A stretch of 64,000 nucleotides of DNA from Paenibacillus aceti (GTDB taxonomy: Bacteria; Bacillota; Bacilli; Paenibacillales; Paenibacillaceae). The stretch spans positions 2,147,360 to 2,211,359 of the forward strand of contig NZ_KZ987724.1 in NCBI RefSeq assembly GCF_003614185.1, written 5' to 3'. The position numbers and the translations under genes are program-made. The notes below the pieces were generated by a model. That model did no database searches. It was not told where the DNA came from and saw nothing but the letters and a program-made list of their open reading frames with translations. This document shows positions 52,033 through 58,857 of the stretch, one piece after another. Numbering within the stretch: the stretch's first letter is position 1; the number at the start of each line of letters is the position of its first letter.

Positions 52033-52264
52033 TGTTAACAACTCCTTTTATATTGCCAATTAATTGGAGCGCCCTCGGCTTGCTCGCTTCTCTCCTTATG
52101 TATCCTTTTTGTTCCAAATTGCTTAAATATCCATGAATAGTTGATGTAGATTTTACTTCCATTAAAACAGCCAGTTCTCTTACGGTAGGAGGATATCCAT
52201 GTTCTTGAAGATATTTATTGATTACCGACAACGCTTCCTTTTCTCTTCTGGTAATTGTATTCAT
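52022..52264 (-). CDS. LexA-type DNA-binding domain protein
   Basis: An 80-aa protein equal to the LexA N-terminal winged helix: REKEALSVINKYLQEHGYPPTVRELAVLMEVKSTSTIHGYLSNLEQKGYIRREASKPRAL. The autoprotease half (Ser/Lys dyad) is missing, so it should not be cleaved by RecA. It may act as an SOS-independent repressor of phage genes or compete with host LexA. AAGGAGG precedes the ATG. Its promoter overlaps a perfect palindrome and a LexA-like box. Confidence 0.82.
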   Translation of the reverse strand: MNTITRREKEALSVINKYLQEHGYPPTVRELAVLMEVKSTSTIHGYLSNLEQKGYIRREASKPRALQLIGNIKGVVNIAY

Positions 52265-52288
52265 ATTCCTTCTTGCCTCCTTATCTAG

Positions 52289-52375
52289 TTGTATAATTAA
52301 TTATACAAGAACATATGTTTGTGTTCAATACTTGAATAGAACCTTTACTTTGATATAAAATGTGAACAAACGTTC
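52289..52375. promoter_or_regulatory. Divergent promoters with LexA-like boxes and a palindrome
   Basis: Minus: TTGAAC (52328-52323) - 17 bp - TATAAT (52305-52300). Plus: TTGAAT (52332-52337) - 16 bp - TATAAA (52354-52359). Two GAAC-N4-GTTC-like sites lie at 52309-52320 (in the minus spacer) and 52364-52375 (downstream of the plus -10). A perfect 20-bp palindrome (52289-52308) covers the minus -10. This looks like a phage genetic switch. Confidence 0.75.
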
Positions 52376-52390
52376 TGAAGGGGCGATTAT

Positions 52391-52822
52391 ATGCCAATCG
52401 ATCATACTCCTACTGATATTCAATATGTAAAAATGTACTTACTGCTGCCGATGATCTTGAGCGCGTTTGAAAGGGATAAGAAAATAATAGAAAGACACTT
52501 GAAAACTCCTGGTCCATATATAAGTTCTATTGACAGTGCAATGGATCGTGTGGCAGTTGATTTAAAAGAGGTTAAACGCAAGTTTAGATCGCTTGGGATT
52601 AAAGTATACGAAGAGGCTCGCACGGAGAAGGGAATAGAGGCTAAGTATCTGTGCCGGGGATATCATCATGATTTTGATATGCTGTGGAGCCGAATAGCAG
52701 CGGAATGTGGTGTCTTAATGGAAAGTTATTTAGGTTTAGACATAAGTAAATATATCGACCCAGCAGTCCCAGGATCGGATGGCATTTATGGCTTGCCTAA
52801 TGACATAGAAAGTACCACTTAG
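52391..52822 (+). CDS. Hypothetical phage protein
   Basis: A 143-aa soluble helical protein of unknown function. It begins HTPTDIQYVKMYLLLPMILSAFERDKKIIERHLKTPGPYI and has a central basic helix (DLKEVKRKFRSLGIKVYEEAR). It is the first gene of the rightward side, under a promoter with a LexA-like box between -10 and the start. This suggests derepression on the loss of that repressor. Confidence 0.65.
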   Translation: MPIDHTPTDIQYVKMYLLLPMILSAFERDKKIIERHLKTPGPYISSIDSAMDRVAVDLKEVKRKFRSLGIKVYEEARTEKGIEAKYLCRGYHHDFDMLWSRIAAECGVLMESYLGLDISKYIDPAVPGSDGIYGLPNDIESTT

Positions 52823-52863
52823 GACTATTCCTCGGTGGTCTTTTTATTAAAAATAGTGAATTT

Positions 52864-52904
52864 AACCTTATGCGGTTGATTAACAACCTTACAAGGTTTA
52901 TAAT
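52864..52904 (+). promoter_or_regulatory. Promoter with paired operators (1)
   Basis: TTGATT (52876-52881) - 17 bp - TATAAT (52899-52904). Two 14-bp sites, AACCTTATGCGGTT (52864-52877) and AACCTTACAAGGTT (52885-52898), start 21 bp apart, two helical turns, and fill the spacer and the region upstream of -35. Nearly the same as the promoter at 53838. Confidence 0.85.
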
Positions 52905-52936
52905 AGATGTAAAATATCAGGGGAGGTTGAATAAAG

Positions 52937-53599
52937 TTGGCTAGAAAGCTAATCGATCTTACAGACGAGCGTTACGGGAGGCTTATTGTTTTAAAAGAGG
53001 CTGAGCGCAAAGGTTATACAAGGCGTTGGTTATGTAAATGCGATTGCGGAGAAGAACGGATAATTTCCCAAGCACAGTTACGCTCTGGAAAAACAACATC
53101 ATGCGGTTGCTACAATAGAGAACGATCTTCTCAGGCCAATATAGTTGATTTGGTTGGGGAACGTTTTGGTAGGCTTGTAGTTTTAGAAGATACGCATGAA
53201 AGGTTCCAAAATAAAGTCGTCTGGCTATGCCAGTGCGATTGTGGCAGTGATCCTATAAAGGTACCAAGCACATATCTAACAACTGGCGACACAACATCGT
53301 GTGGTTGTTTAAGGAGGGAAAACGGAAGCAAGCTGCAAGATTACAATGAAAAAAATTTGCGCACCGATGGAGTATTTACGCCACTACTTAAAAGCAAATT
53401 ACGTTCTGACAATTCTACGGGCGTAAAAGGTGTAGCAATCAACAAGAAAAACGGTAAATACAGAGCTTATCTCAGGATCAAAGGCAAGCAGTATTATTTA
53501 AAGGAGCATTTCACCCTGGAGCAAGCAGAAGCAGCAAGGAGAGTTGGGGAAGAAAAGCTTCATAGACCCTACTTGGAGGTACCCGATGAAGACAACTAA
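52937..53599 (+). CDS. AP2-domain protein with two Cys modules
   Basis: A 220-aa protein. Two tandem N-terminal modules of about 50 residues each carry paired cysteines: GRLIVLKEAERKGYTRRWLCKCDCG..SCGC and GRLVVLEDTHERFQNKVVWLCQCDCG..SCGC. A C-terminal AP2-like DNA-binding domain follows (STGVKGVAINKKNGKYRAYLRIKGKQYYL). This layout is typical of phage proteins that resemble HNH homing endonucleases without the nuclease. Starts at a TTG with GGGAGG upstream. The next gene overlaps its 3' end by 14 bases. Confidence 0.82.
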   Translation: MARKLIDLTDERYGRLIVLKEAERKGYTRRWLCKCDCGEERIISQAQLRSGKTTSCGCYNRERSSQANIVDLVGERFGRLVVLEDTHERFQNKVVWLCQCDCGSDPIKVPSTYLTTGDTTSCGCLRRENGSKLQDYNEKNLRTDGVFTPLLKSKLRSDNSTGVKGVAINKKNGKYRAYLRIKGKQYYLKEHFTLEQAEAARRVGEEKLHRPYLEVPDEDN

Positions 53600-53825
53600 A
53601 CCGATCAATAACTATATGACCCCGGCAGAAGCAGCATACCGCTGGGGAAAACCACAAGATACTGTTAAGAGCAGGCTTAAGCCGTCACTGTACGAAAAAC
53701 AGTTAAAAGAGATGATACAAGCGGGATTGATAAAGTATTTTCAAAACCCAGAAAGACAACGTAGGGAGTGGATTGTGAGCGTGCAGGCTATGGAAAAATG
53801 GTTCGGTCCAGAGCCGAAAAAATAA
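53586..53825 (+). CDS. Helix-turn-helix protein
   Basis: A 79-aa basic protein with a likely helix-turn-helix (NYMTPAEAAYRWGKPQDTVKSRLKPSL). GGAGGT precedes the ATG at 53586, inside the end of the AP2 gene, so the pair are coupled. It may be an excisionase-type or regulatory protein. The last part holds EKQLKEMIQAGLIKYFQNPERQRREW, consistent with a helical dimer. Confidence 0.7.
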   Translation: MKTTKPINNYMTPAEAAYRWGKPQDTVKSRLKPSLYEKQLKEMIQAGLIKYFQNPERQRREWIVSVQAMEKWFGPEPKK

Positions 53826-53837
53826 AACAAATTAGTT

Positions 53838-53878
53838 AACCTTAAAGGGTTGACTGTAAACCTTATATGGTTTATAAT
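53838..53878 (+). promoter_or_regulatory. Promoter with paired operators (2)
   Basis: TTGACT (53850-53855) - 17 bp - TATAAT (53873-53878). AACCTTAAAGGGTT (53838-53851) and AACCTTATATGGTT (53859-53872), starts 21 bp apart. A near copy of the promoter at 52864, most likely controlled by the same phage repressor. Confidence 0.85.
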
Positions 53879-53929
53879 AGAATTAACAACAAGGAGATGA
53901 CGCAAACAAAAACAAGGGAGGAAAAACAG

Positions 53930-54349
53930 ATGAACATCATCCAAATGTACGAAAAGATAAAAGAAATCCACGAAGCAAACGAGGACAAATACTACTACAT
54001 CGGTCTTCGCTTCGAGGATAAGGACCGCGAGATCGGCGAAGAGTGCGAATGGAGCCGTCACAATCCTGACCGCGAGGACGAACGTGAATTCCCGGAGTAC
54101 GGTTCGGAAGAGTACGACGAGATGGAAGAGCTTGACGGTACTAGCGCTTGGGACTTAGCAGCAATGACTACCCGTTACTTGCCGGGATTCGGAAGACCCG
54201 GTGAAGCCGATCCAAACAAAGACTGCGAACGCTACTTCTTTTCAGATCATTGCTACATCATCGCTAGCAATAACAAAGGGCAGCACGATGACCCGGACGA
54301 CGGTGAGATATTGATCCAAGATGCTATCGTTATCGCAAAAATATTTTAA
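53930..54349 (+). CDS. Acidic hypothetical phage protein
   Basis: A 139-aa very acidic protein with EDKDREIGEECEWSRHNPDREDEREFPEYGSEEYDEMEEL in the middle and a more ordered end (SDHCYIIASNNKGQHDDPDDGEILIQDAIVIAKIF). GGGAGG precedes the ATG. Its charge resembles DNA-mimic inhibitors, but no family is recognised. It is under the second paired-operator promoter. Confidence 0.65.
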   Translation: MNIIQMYEKIKEIHEANEDKYYYIGLRFEDKDREIGEECEWSRHNPDREDEREFPEYGSEEYDEMEELDGTSAWDLAAMTTRYLPGFGRPGEADPNKDCERYFFSDHCYIIASNNKGQHDDPDDGEILIQDAIVIAKIF

Positions 54350-54415
54350 TACAGGGGCTTCAGCCCCTCTCCAATAAACCGGAGATACCGGGTGAGGACG
54401 AAAGGAGATATTAAA

Positions 54416-54895
54416 ATGTATGAAGGATTGTTACGCACAAAACTAGAGGGACAAGCAAACTGGACGTATTTGTATGGGTACGAGCATAAAGGAGGCGGTG
54501 AGGTGACAGAACTTGTTCCAAAACATGATCCTGTTTTCGGAACAAGGCATGATGCAGTAATCCATAGAGTTCAAAAGGATTCTTCGGGCATGTGTACATA
54601 TAGAACAGATGTGGATGGGAATGTCTTGTTCGATGGCGATGTCGTCGATGTTTTGGTAAACGGAAAACACGATACGTATGCTATGATAGCATACAATTAC
54701 ACTCACGAACGATTTGATATCCTCCCCCAGTGGCTAGGAGACCATGTAGACTACGATCGTTGCATGGACGGGTTAGCACAGGACGGAATAGAATTAAAGC
54801 TAGTAAGCGATTATTGGAACTGGATGGAGCAAGTGGAGGCAAAAGTCGACACGTGGGTAAGAGAAAAACGAACAAGTGTTGATATAAATCAATAA
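54416..54895 (+). CDS. YopX-like phage protein
   Basis: A 159-aa soluble protein. The central TYRTDVDGNVLFDGDVVDVLVNGKHDTYAMIAYNYTHERFDIL has the look of the YopX family common in Gram-positive phages. AAAGGAG precedes the ATG. It lies after the acidic gene in the same direction with a 66-bp gap. Ends at a terminator. Family call is moderate. Confidence 0.55.
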   Translation: MYEGLLRTKLEGQANWTYLYGYEHKGGGEVTELVPKHDPVFGTRHDAVIHRVQKDSSGMCTYRTDVDGNVLFDGDVVDVLVNGKHDTYAMIAYNYTHERFDILPQWLGDHVDYDRCMDGLAQDGIELKLVSDYWNWMEQVEAKVDTWVREKRTSVDINQ

Positions 54896-54896
54896 C

Positions 54897-54930
54897 ACAA
54901 AACCCCAGAGCAAACGCCCCAGGGTTTTGT
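54897..54930. terminator. Terminator of the rightward early genes
   Basis: ACAAAACCC (54897-54905) pairs with GGGTTTTGT (54922-54930); runs of A/T on both sides permit use in either direction. Confidence 0.75.
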
Positions 54931-55015
54931 ACAAATTAAAAGTATGAACCTTTCAATCCACATCCGCACTAAGCGGATGACACACCTAAAATATAACATA
55001 TACTATAAAACAAGT

Positions 55016-55049
55016 AAATCCCACCAACCAATTAAGGTCAGTGGGATTT
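55016..55049 (-). terminator. Terminator of the three-gene cassette
   Basis: AAATCCCAC (55016-55024) and GTGGGATTT (55041-55049) form a 9-bp stem 24 bp after the last stop of the cassette. A T-rich stretch follows on the minus strand. Confidence 0.7.
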
Positions 55050-55072
55050 TAAAATGTAGGTAGTGTTTATAA

Positions 55073-55414
55073 TTACAAACTTATTCCTAGAGATGTTGCA
55101 AGAGCCGCCCCGGCCGATGTAACTTTTATTGCTTCGGAAAGCAAACCGAAGAATTTCTTCGCTCGGTCAAGTTTATTTTCCTGGACGCATCCTTTAATTG
55201 TTGCCAGATCCGATAAATTATCATTCCGCTCTTGGGAATCAGTTAATTTTTCAATTTCAGCCTTTAAATCTAAAAACAGTTGTTCAAACTTACTATCCAG
55301 AGGGACTTGATATGTTTGAGTATTGGCATCACCTTGAAAGTTGCTGTTTCCATTGAAAGTCGCTCCATCAAAACTTATATCTTTCATTTTTCTTGAGTAA
55401 TCATTATTCTGCAC
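55073..55414 (-). CDS. Cassette gene C: small protein with GDANTQ motif
   Basis: A 113-aa protein of unknown function, the last gene of the three-gene unit. The N-terminus DISFDGATFNGNSNFQGDANTQTYQ is a short beta-helix-like segment followed by an amphipathic helical part (LFLDLKAEIEKLTDSQERNDNLSDLATIKGCVQENKL). It ends with a hydrophobic AAGAALATSLGISL-like stretch (TSAGAALATSLGISL). This layout, with a short Gly/Asn-rich N-terminus, helices and a hydrophobic tail, recurs in effector-associated proteins of bacterial conflict systems, but I do not identify a family. Start is GTG after GGAGG. An 86-bp gap separates it from gene B. Confidence 0.6.
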   Translation of the reverse strand: MQNNDYSRKMKDISFDGATFNGNSNFQGDANTQTYQVPLDSKFEQLFLDLKAEIEKLTDSQERNDNLSDLATIKGCVQENKLDRAKKFFGLLSEAIKVTSAGAALATSLGISL

Positions 55415-55500
55415 ATTTATACCTCCGCTAATAATTAGTTCATTAATTGTTATCCCTGCCTTATAAAGATCTGATAAGAGCGTACCTTGTGTATTGCCAT

Positions 55501-55866
55501 TTAAAAGTGGGATACTTGTCTTACTTTCTTTTTTTTTACATAATCTTTGTACTGAGGTAAAAAATCAAAAGAAACCCAAACCCTATCAGGGTCTGGTCTA
55601 TATTCTATTCCACATACACTGCATCTACGAAGTTCACTTATAATTTCAACCGGTGAATCGACTAAAAAGTCACTATCCCCTTCTGGGCATTCCACCTCAT
55701 AATAAACCTTAAGTTTTCTATTAACTTGAGACAACAAGTATTGTGTTACAATTTTCAGGTCGGCAATACCACTCAGGGCACATATATAGTGAGGAGAAAA
55801 ATGCTTTTTATCATTAAAGGCCATTTCTTCTAAAATATCATCAAGTCGAAATTCATATTCTAACAT
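55501..55866 (-). CDS. Cassette gene B: protein with CxxC motif
   Basis: A 121-aa soluble protein, unknown family. It has a helical N-terminal half (RLDDILEEMAFNDKKHF) with an HYICALSGIADLKIVTQYLLSQVNRKL helix. The centre has YYEVECPEGDSDFLVDSPVE and then CSVCG, a probable zinc ribbon. The end is basic (KDYVKKKKVRQVSHF). GGGGGTGAGGGATA precedes the ATG. It starts 20 bp after the stop of gene A, so they are cotranscribed. Confidence 0.65.
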   Translation of the reverse strand: MLEYEFRLDDILEEMAFNDKKHFSPHYICALSGIADLKIVTQYLLSQVNRKLKVYYEVECPEGDSDFLVDSPVEIISELRRCSVCGIEYRPDPDRVWVSFDFLPQYKDYVKKKKVRQVSHF

Positions 55867-55886
55867 TATCCCTCACCCCCTTGAAG

Positions 55887-56840
55887 TTATATATTCTCTA
55901 CAGCCTCGATTAATTCCTTCTCAGTTGCAGACTCTCCAAACTTTATTTTTAATATCACATTAAAAACGAAACTTATAACTTCTTCTCCAACATTAGATCG
56001 AAACCACAATCCTTCGTCAGTAATTACATAAGAGATCTCATCCTCAAAACCAAAAGAATATTTATGTTTGAACAATAATGTTTTTTTCTTAACTGGTTGG
56101 TTGTTAAATTCCCTCTTATAATCCTCTTCAGATTCAAGGTCTTCTACTTGAGGTTTTGCAGTCACTTCTTTTGTTGAGTACACTCCTTCAGTCATCTTGT
56201 GTTTTGCAGATCTCAACTTAGCATTCAATTCTCGCGCCAATTGTTTTGCCTGTTCTTCAGTAAGCTTGGTTAACTTTTCCCAAGTAACCTCTTGATCAAT
56301 TCCCATAATACTGAGAATAGTCCTTTTGAATGTTTCATTTTGCGACTGGCTAGCTCTGATTTCGACACAGAAAGGTTCGAAGTGAATAACTACATAATCC
56401 AATATTTGTTGTCTCCGCACCACAATTTCGAAGTTTTCTAAATAGCGCCTTGAAGAGCCGAGATACGAAAATGCCAGTACTAACCTATTGCCCACTTCGT
56501 GGGCCTTTATTATTTTAGGTTCATCGCTTAAAGTCGGTCTAAGGCCTCTACCAAAAATATCATTAGTATATTTTTCAATTAAAAATCCTTTAAAATATTC
56601 TTTGTTCCTCCATTCTGGAGATATTTCGGAAGTAACCATATGTATGTTTACAGCTGTTGCCCCAGCATACTGAAATTGATCTGCTATATCTTGTCCAACA
56701 GAAGGCTTTTTATCTGCTATTATATTTGCCATGTCTTCTATTACAGATAATTTTGTATCTTTATCAAGTTTTTCATTTTTCACCACTTGTTTTAATACGC
56801 CTGAAGGAACCTGCATAGCTAAAATATCTCTTAGTCGCAT
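55887..56840 (-). CDS. Cassette gene A: 317-aa hypothetical protein
   Basis: A 317-aa soluble protein that I do not recognise, the first gene of the cassette. The N-terminal 60 residues are helical (VVKNEKLDKDTKLSVIEDMANIIADKK). The middle is a strand-rich domain (NRLVLAFSYLGSSRRYLENFEIVVRRQQILDYVVIHFEPF) then a charged helix (KLTEEQAKQLARELNAKLRSAKHKM). The end is beta (FKHKYSFGFEDEISYVITDEGLWFRSN). No nuclease, kinase or helicase motif is apparent. The ATG follows GGGGGAAGACGG. It has its own promoter (56889-56917) and lies beyond the terminator of the late operon. Confidence 0.65.
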   Translation of the reverse strand: MRLRDILAMQVPSGVLKQVVKNEKLDKDTKLSVIEDMANIIADKKPSVGQDIADQFQYAGATAVNIHMVTSEISPEWRNKEYFKGFLIEKYTNDIFGRGLRPTLSDEPKIIKAHEVGNRLVLAFSYLGSSRRYLENFEIVVRRQQILDYVVIHFEPFCVEIRASQSQNETFKRTILSIMGIDQEVTWEKLTKLTEEQAKQLARELNAKLRSAKHKMTEGVYSTKEVTAKPQVEDLESEEDYKREFNNQPVKKKTLLFKHKYSFGFEDEISYVITDEGLWFRSNVGEEVISFVFNVILKIKFGESATEKELIEAVENI

Positions 56841-56888
56841 CCGTCTTCCCCCACTAATATTCCATATTTTATAGTATCATTACATAGA

Positions 56889-56917
56889 AGTATAGTGGAA
56901 TTGGAACATTGTGTAAA
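56889..56917 (-). promoter_or_regulatory. Promoter of the three-gene cassette
   Basis: On the minus strand TTTACA (56917-56912) - 17 bp - TATACT (56894-56889), about 50 bp before the gene A start. A good sigma-A promoter independent of the late operon. Confidence 0.75.
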
Positions 56918-56954
56918 CAACTAATAGTTCGCACGGACTATTATATGAATCATA

Positions 56955-56991
56955 AAAAAGCCCCACCAACTAGATGCTGGCAGGGCTTTTT
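56955..56991 (-). terminator. Terminator of the phage late operon
   Basis: AAAAAGCCC-tg-CCA...TGG-tg-GGGCTTTTT on the minus strand, 48 bp after the holin stop. It isolates the cassette from late transcription. Confidence 0.85.
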
Positions 56992-57038
56992 CACCGATGC
57001 TTTCGGATTTGAATCTAGTATACTAAAATTCCATAATA

Positions 57039-57263
57039 TTACAAGTTATACCCCTGACCGCCGGGCTTGGTTGGATTACTGATAATCCCGAGGGTTGCGA
57101 GCAATCCAAGCAGCACATCCGTTACAGCCAAGATATCATTCTTCATTACTTCGGTTAAGTCAAATAATCCTGTCAGGTGTCCAAGAAGCTGTAAAAGCAA
57201 TAACACCTGAGATACGATACTGACCCACAGTGCATAGTTCCGCCATCTTTTCTTACTCATCAT
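57039..57263 (-). CDS. Phage holin
   Basis: A 74-aa membrane protein with two helices (WVSIVSQVLLLLQLLGHL and ILAVTDVLLGLLATLGII) and a short Gly/Pro-rich end (SNPTKPGGQGYNL), as in phi-LC3/SPP1-type holins. It makes membrane lesions for endolysin release. It overlaps the endolysin stop by four bases (ATGA), the typical lysis pair. The layout is endolysin-holin in transcription order. Confidence 0.85.
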   Translation of the reverse strand: MMSKKRWRNYALWVSIVSQVLLLLQLLGHLTGLFDLTEVMKNDILAVTDVLLGLLATLGIISNPTKPGGQGYNL

Positions 57264-58180
57264 TGTAACTCCCCTCCCTTCTCGATTACTTCAAGTTTCC
57301 TTTCCAACTCGCTGATCCTCGCCGTATTGCCGGCGATCAGTTTGAGAAAGTTGGTACGCAGCCGGTTGATAACGATGGCTGTCTGTTCCCTAGTAATCGG
57401 TGCTCCTGGTCTTGTCCCATCAAAGTAACCATTCGCCTTGGCCTCCGCCCAATCTTTAGCAGCCCACTCGCTTACCTGGTTTATATCCCGTTCCGTCACC
57501 TTAGGTTCCTCCTTCTTAGGTCCGTATTTTCTCATCAGTTCCGCCTTAGAACCATTAAACTCGTTGAGGTCAACATTACCATTAATGCCGTTTACCTTCC
57601 TTGTCCCGTTTGCTCTTACGCCACCCTTATCATCTCCGCTATATTGGAAGAATTCCCATTGCTTCCAAGCGACTACATCCCATGGAGCCGATGTAGCGTA
57701 ACGCGCTACCCATAGTGGATACTTACCTAGATCTTTTTCAAACTTTTCAGCAAAGGAGTTTCCAGTATAAATTCCCGGAGTCACGTTCAGTCTTGCCTCT
57801 ACCCGATTTAAGAACGCTCGTGCAACTACGTTAATTTGAGCTGCTGTAATGCCCTTAAACTCTTCGTAATCTAGCATTGGTGGTAGATCAAATACTTTAG
57901 TACCGCCTGCTTCTTCAATTGCATCGCAAAACAGATCTGCAGCAGCAACAGCTAGTGCAGCAGTAGTTACTTTGGCGTCAAGGTAATGATATGCGCCAAT
58001 CAATAGCCCGACAGACTTTGCTCCTTTTACTTGCTCTAAAAACATCGGAGCAATAGAATTTTGTGTAGCTTTGATAAAAACAAAATCAATCCTGTCTTTC
58101 GCAACTTTCGCCCAATTAATGTTTCCGTTATGATGGGACACATCAATTCCTTGTGCGTTACTTGATTTACGTTGTTGCAT
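57260..58180 (-). CDS. GH25 endolysin with SLH-like tail
   Basis: A 306-aa phage lysozyme. Residues 10-200 match glycoside hydrolase family 25 (GIDVSHHNGNINWAKV, MLDYEEF, and the final IDLNEF-like NVDLNEF), which cleaves MurNAc-GlcNAc bonds. The acidic pair in LDYEEF is catalytic. After a Lys/Glu-rich linker the C-terminus (residues 225-275, VSEWAAKDWAEAKANGYFDGT, PITREQTAIVINRL) is an SLH-like cell-wall-binding module, fitting a Paenibacillaceae host. GGGAGAGGG precedes the ATG. No signal peptide; export is by the holin. Confidence 0.92.
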   Translation of the reverse strand: MQQRKSSNAQGIDVSHHNGNINWAKVAKDRIDFVFIKATQNSIAPMFLEQVKGAKSVGLLIGAYHYLDAKVTTAALAVAAADLFCDAIEEAGGTKVFDLPPMLDYEEFKGITAAQINVVARAFLNRVEARLNVTPGIYTGNSFAEKFEKDLGKYPLWVARYATSAPWDVVAWKQWEFFQYSGDDKGGVRANGTRKVNGINGNVDLNEFNGSKAELMRKYGPKKEEPKVTERDINQVSEWAAKDWAEAKANGYFDGTRPGAPITREQTAIVINRLRTNFLKLIAGNTARISELERKLEVIEKGGELQ

Positions 58181-58183
58181 TTC

Positions 58184-58477
58184 TTACCCTCTCCCTTCTA
58201 TATTCTCTAATCGATCCAAACGCTTGTGAGCTTGTTTGGATGACTCTTCAACCCTAGTAACACGTTCAGATACCGTTTCTAAACGTTGCCCTTGCATTCG
58301 AACATCAACTCTAATATCATCAACGCCACGTTTGATATACTCCACATCAGCACGCTGGACAGCTTCAGCTGTGACCTCTGAAGCAATGTCTTTTTTCACT
58401 GTTCGCGCCTTCCCTGTCCACCCAAGAATGAAGGTGCTGACTCCGGTAATGACAGCAATTACTAATCCCCAATCCAT
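58184..58477 (-). CDS. XhlA-like membrane coiled-coil protein
   Basis: A 97-aa protein with one N-terminal membrane helix (LVIAVITGVSTFILGW) and a long charged helix (YIKRGVDDIRVDVRMQGQRLETVSERVTRVEESSKQ). This matches the XhlA/hemolysin-type lysis protein that assists holin. Precedes the endolysin gene by three bp in the same operon. GGAGG precedes the ATG. Confidence 0.72.
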   Translation of the reverse strand: MDWGLVIAVITGVSTFILGWTGKARTVKKDIASEVTAEAVQRADVEYIKRGVDDIRVDVRMQGQRLETVSERVTRVEESSKQAHKRLDRLENIEGRG

Positions 58478-58538
58478 ACACTCACCTCCAGTACAAATAG
58501 CCCTTGGATTAATTCAAGGGCAGGAAAGCTAACCATAC

Positions 58539-58751
58539 CTATTCTCCTTTTTCTGGAGAAGAAATTAACTTATCATCTTCCAGTTGCAACCTCGATAAAG
58601 CATCACCAATCTCTAAATCTAAACCTTCGAGTATTTGCTTCTGTTTTTCAACCGGAGAATACATAAGCACGAAATTGATTACTTGAATAATTTCTTCTAC
58701 TGGCCTTGTTGGGTCAAGTTTAATATCCAATAAAGATGTTATTTGAGCCAA
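58539..58751 (-). CDS. Small hypothetical phage protein
   Basis: A 70-aa soluble acidic protein of unknown function. The TTG at 58751 is preferred since GGAGG lies eight bases before it; earlier in-frame starts overlap the ribosome site. It has a helical centre (VEEIIQVINFVLMYSPVEKQKQILEGLDLEIG). It lies after the terminator of the upstream gene pair. Start is uncertain. Confidence 0.6.
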   Translation of the reverse strand: MAQITSLLDIKLDPTRPVEEIIQVINFVLMYSPVEKQKQILEGLDLEIGDALSRLQLEDDKLISSPEKGE

Positions 58752-58778
58752 TTCATTCGCCTCCATTCTTTTGAACAC

Positions 58779-58813
58779 AAAAAAGAGAACACTCCCAAAA
58801 GAGAATGTTCTCT
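58779..58813 (-). terminator. Terminator inside the late region
   Basis: AGAGAACA (58784-58791) and TGTTCTCT (58806-58813) form a stem followed by a T run on the minus strand, ending the stalk-domain/membrane gene pair. Confidence 0.75.
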
Positions 58814-58857
58814 AGTTATATTGTAGATTGTTTATAATGCTGAGTTACTACAGATTA

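Noticed and set aside
54370-54415. Possible small ribozyme or riboswitch before the YopX-like gene
   Set aside because: A GGTGAGGACGAAAG stretch near a short hairpin recalled a hammerhead core, but CUGAUGA and the required stems are missing.
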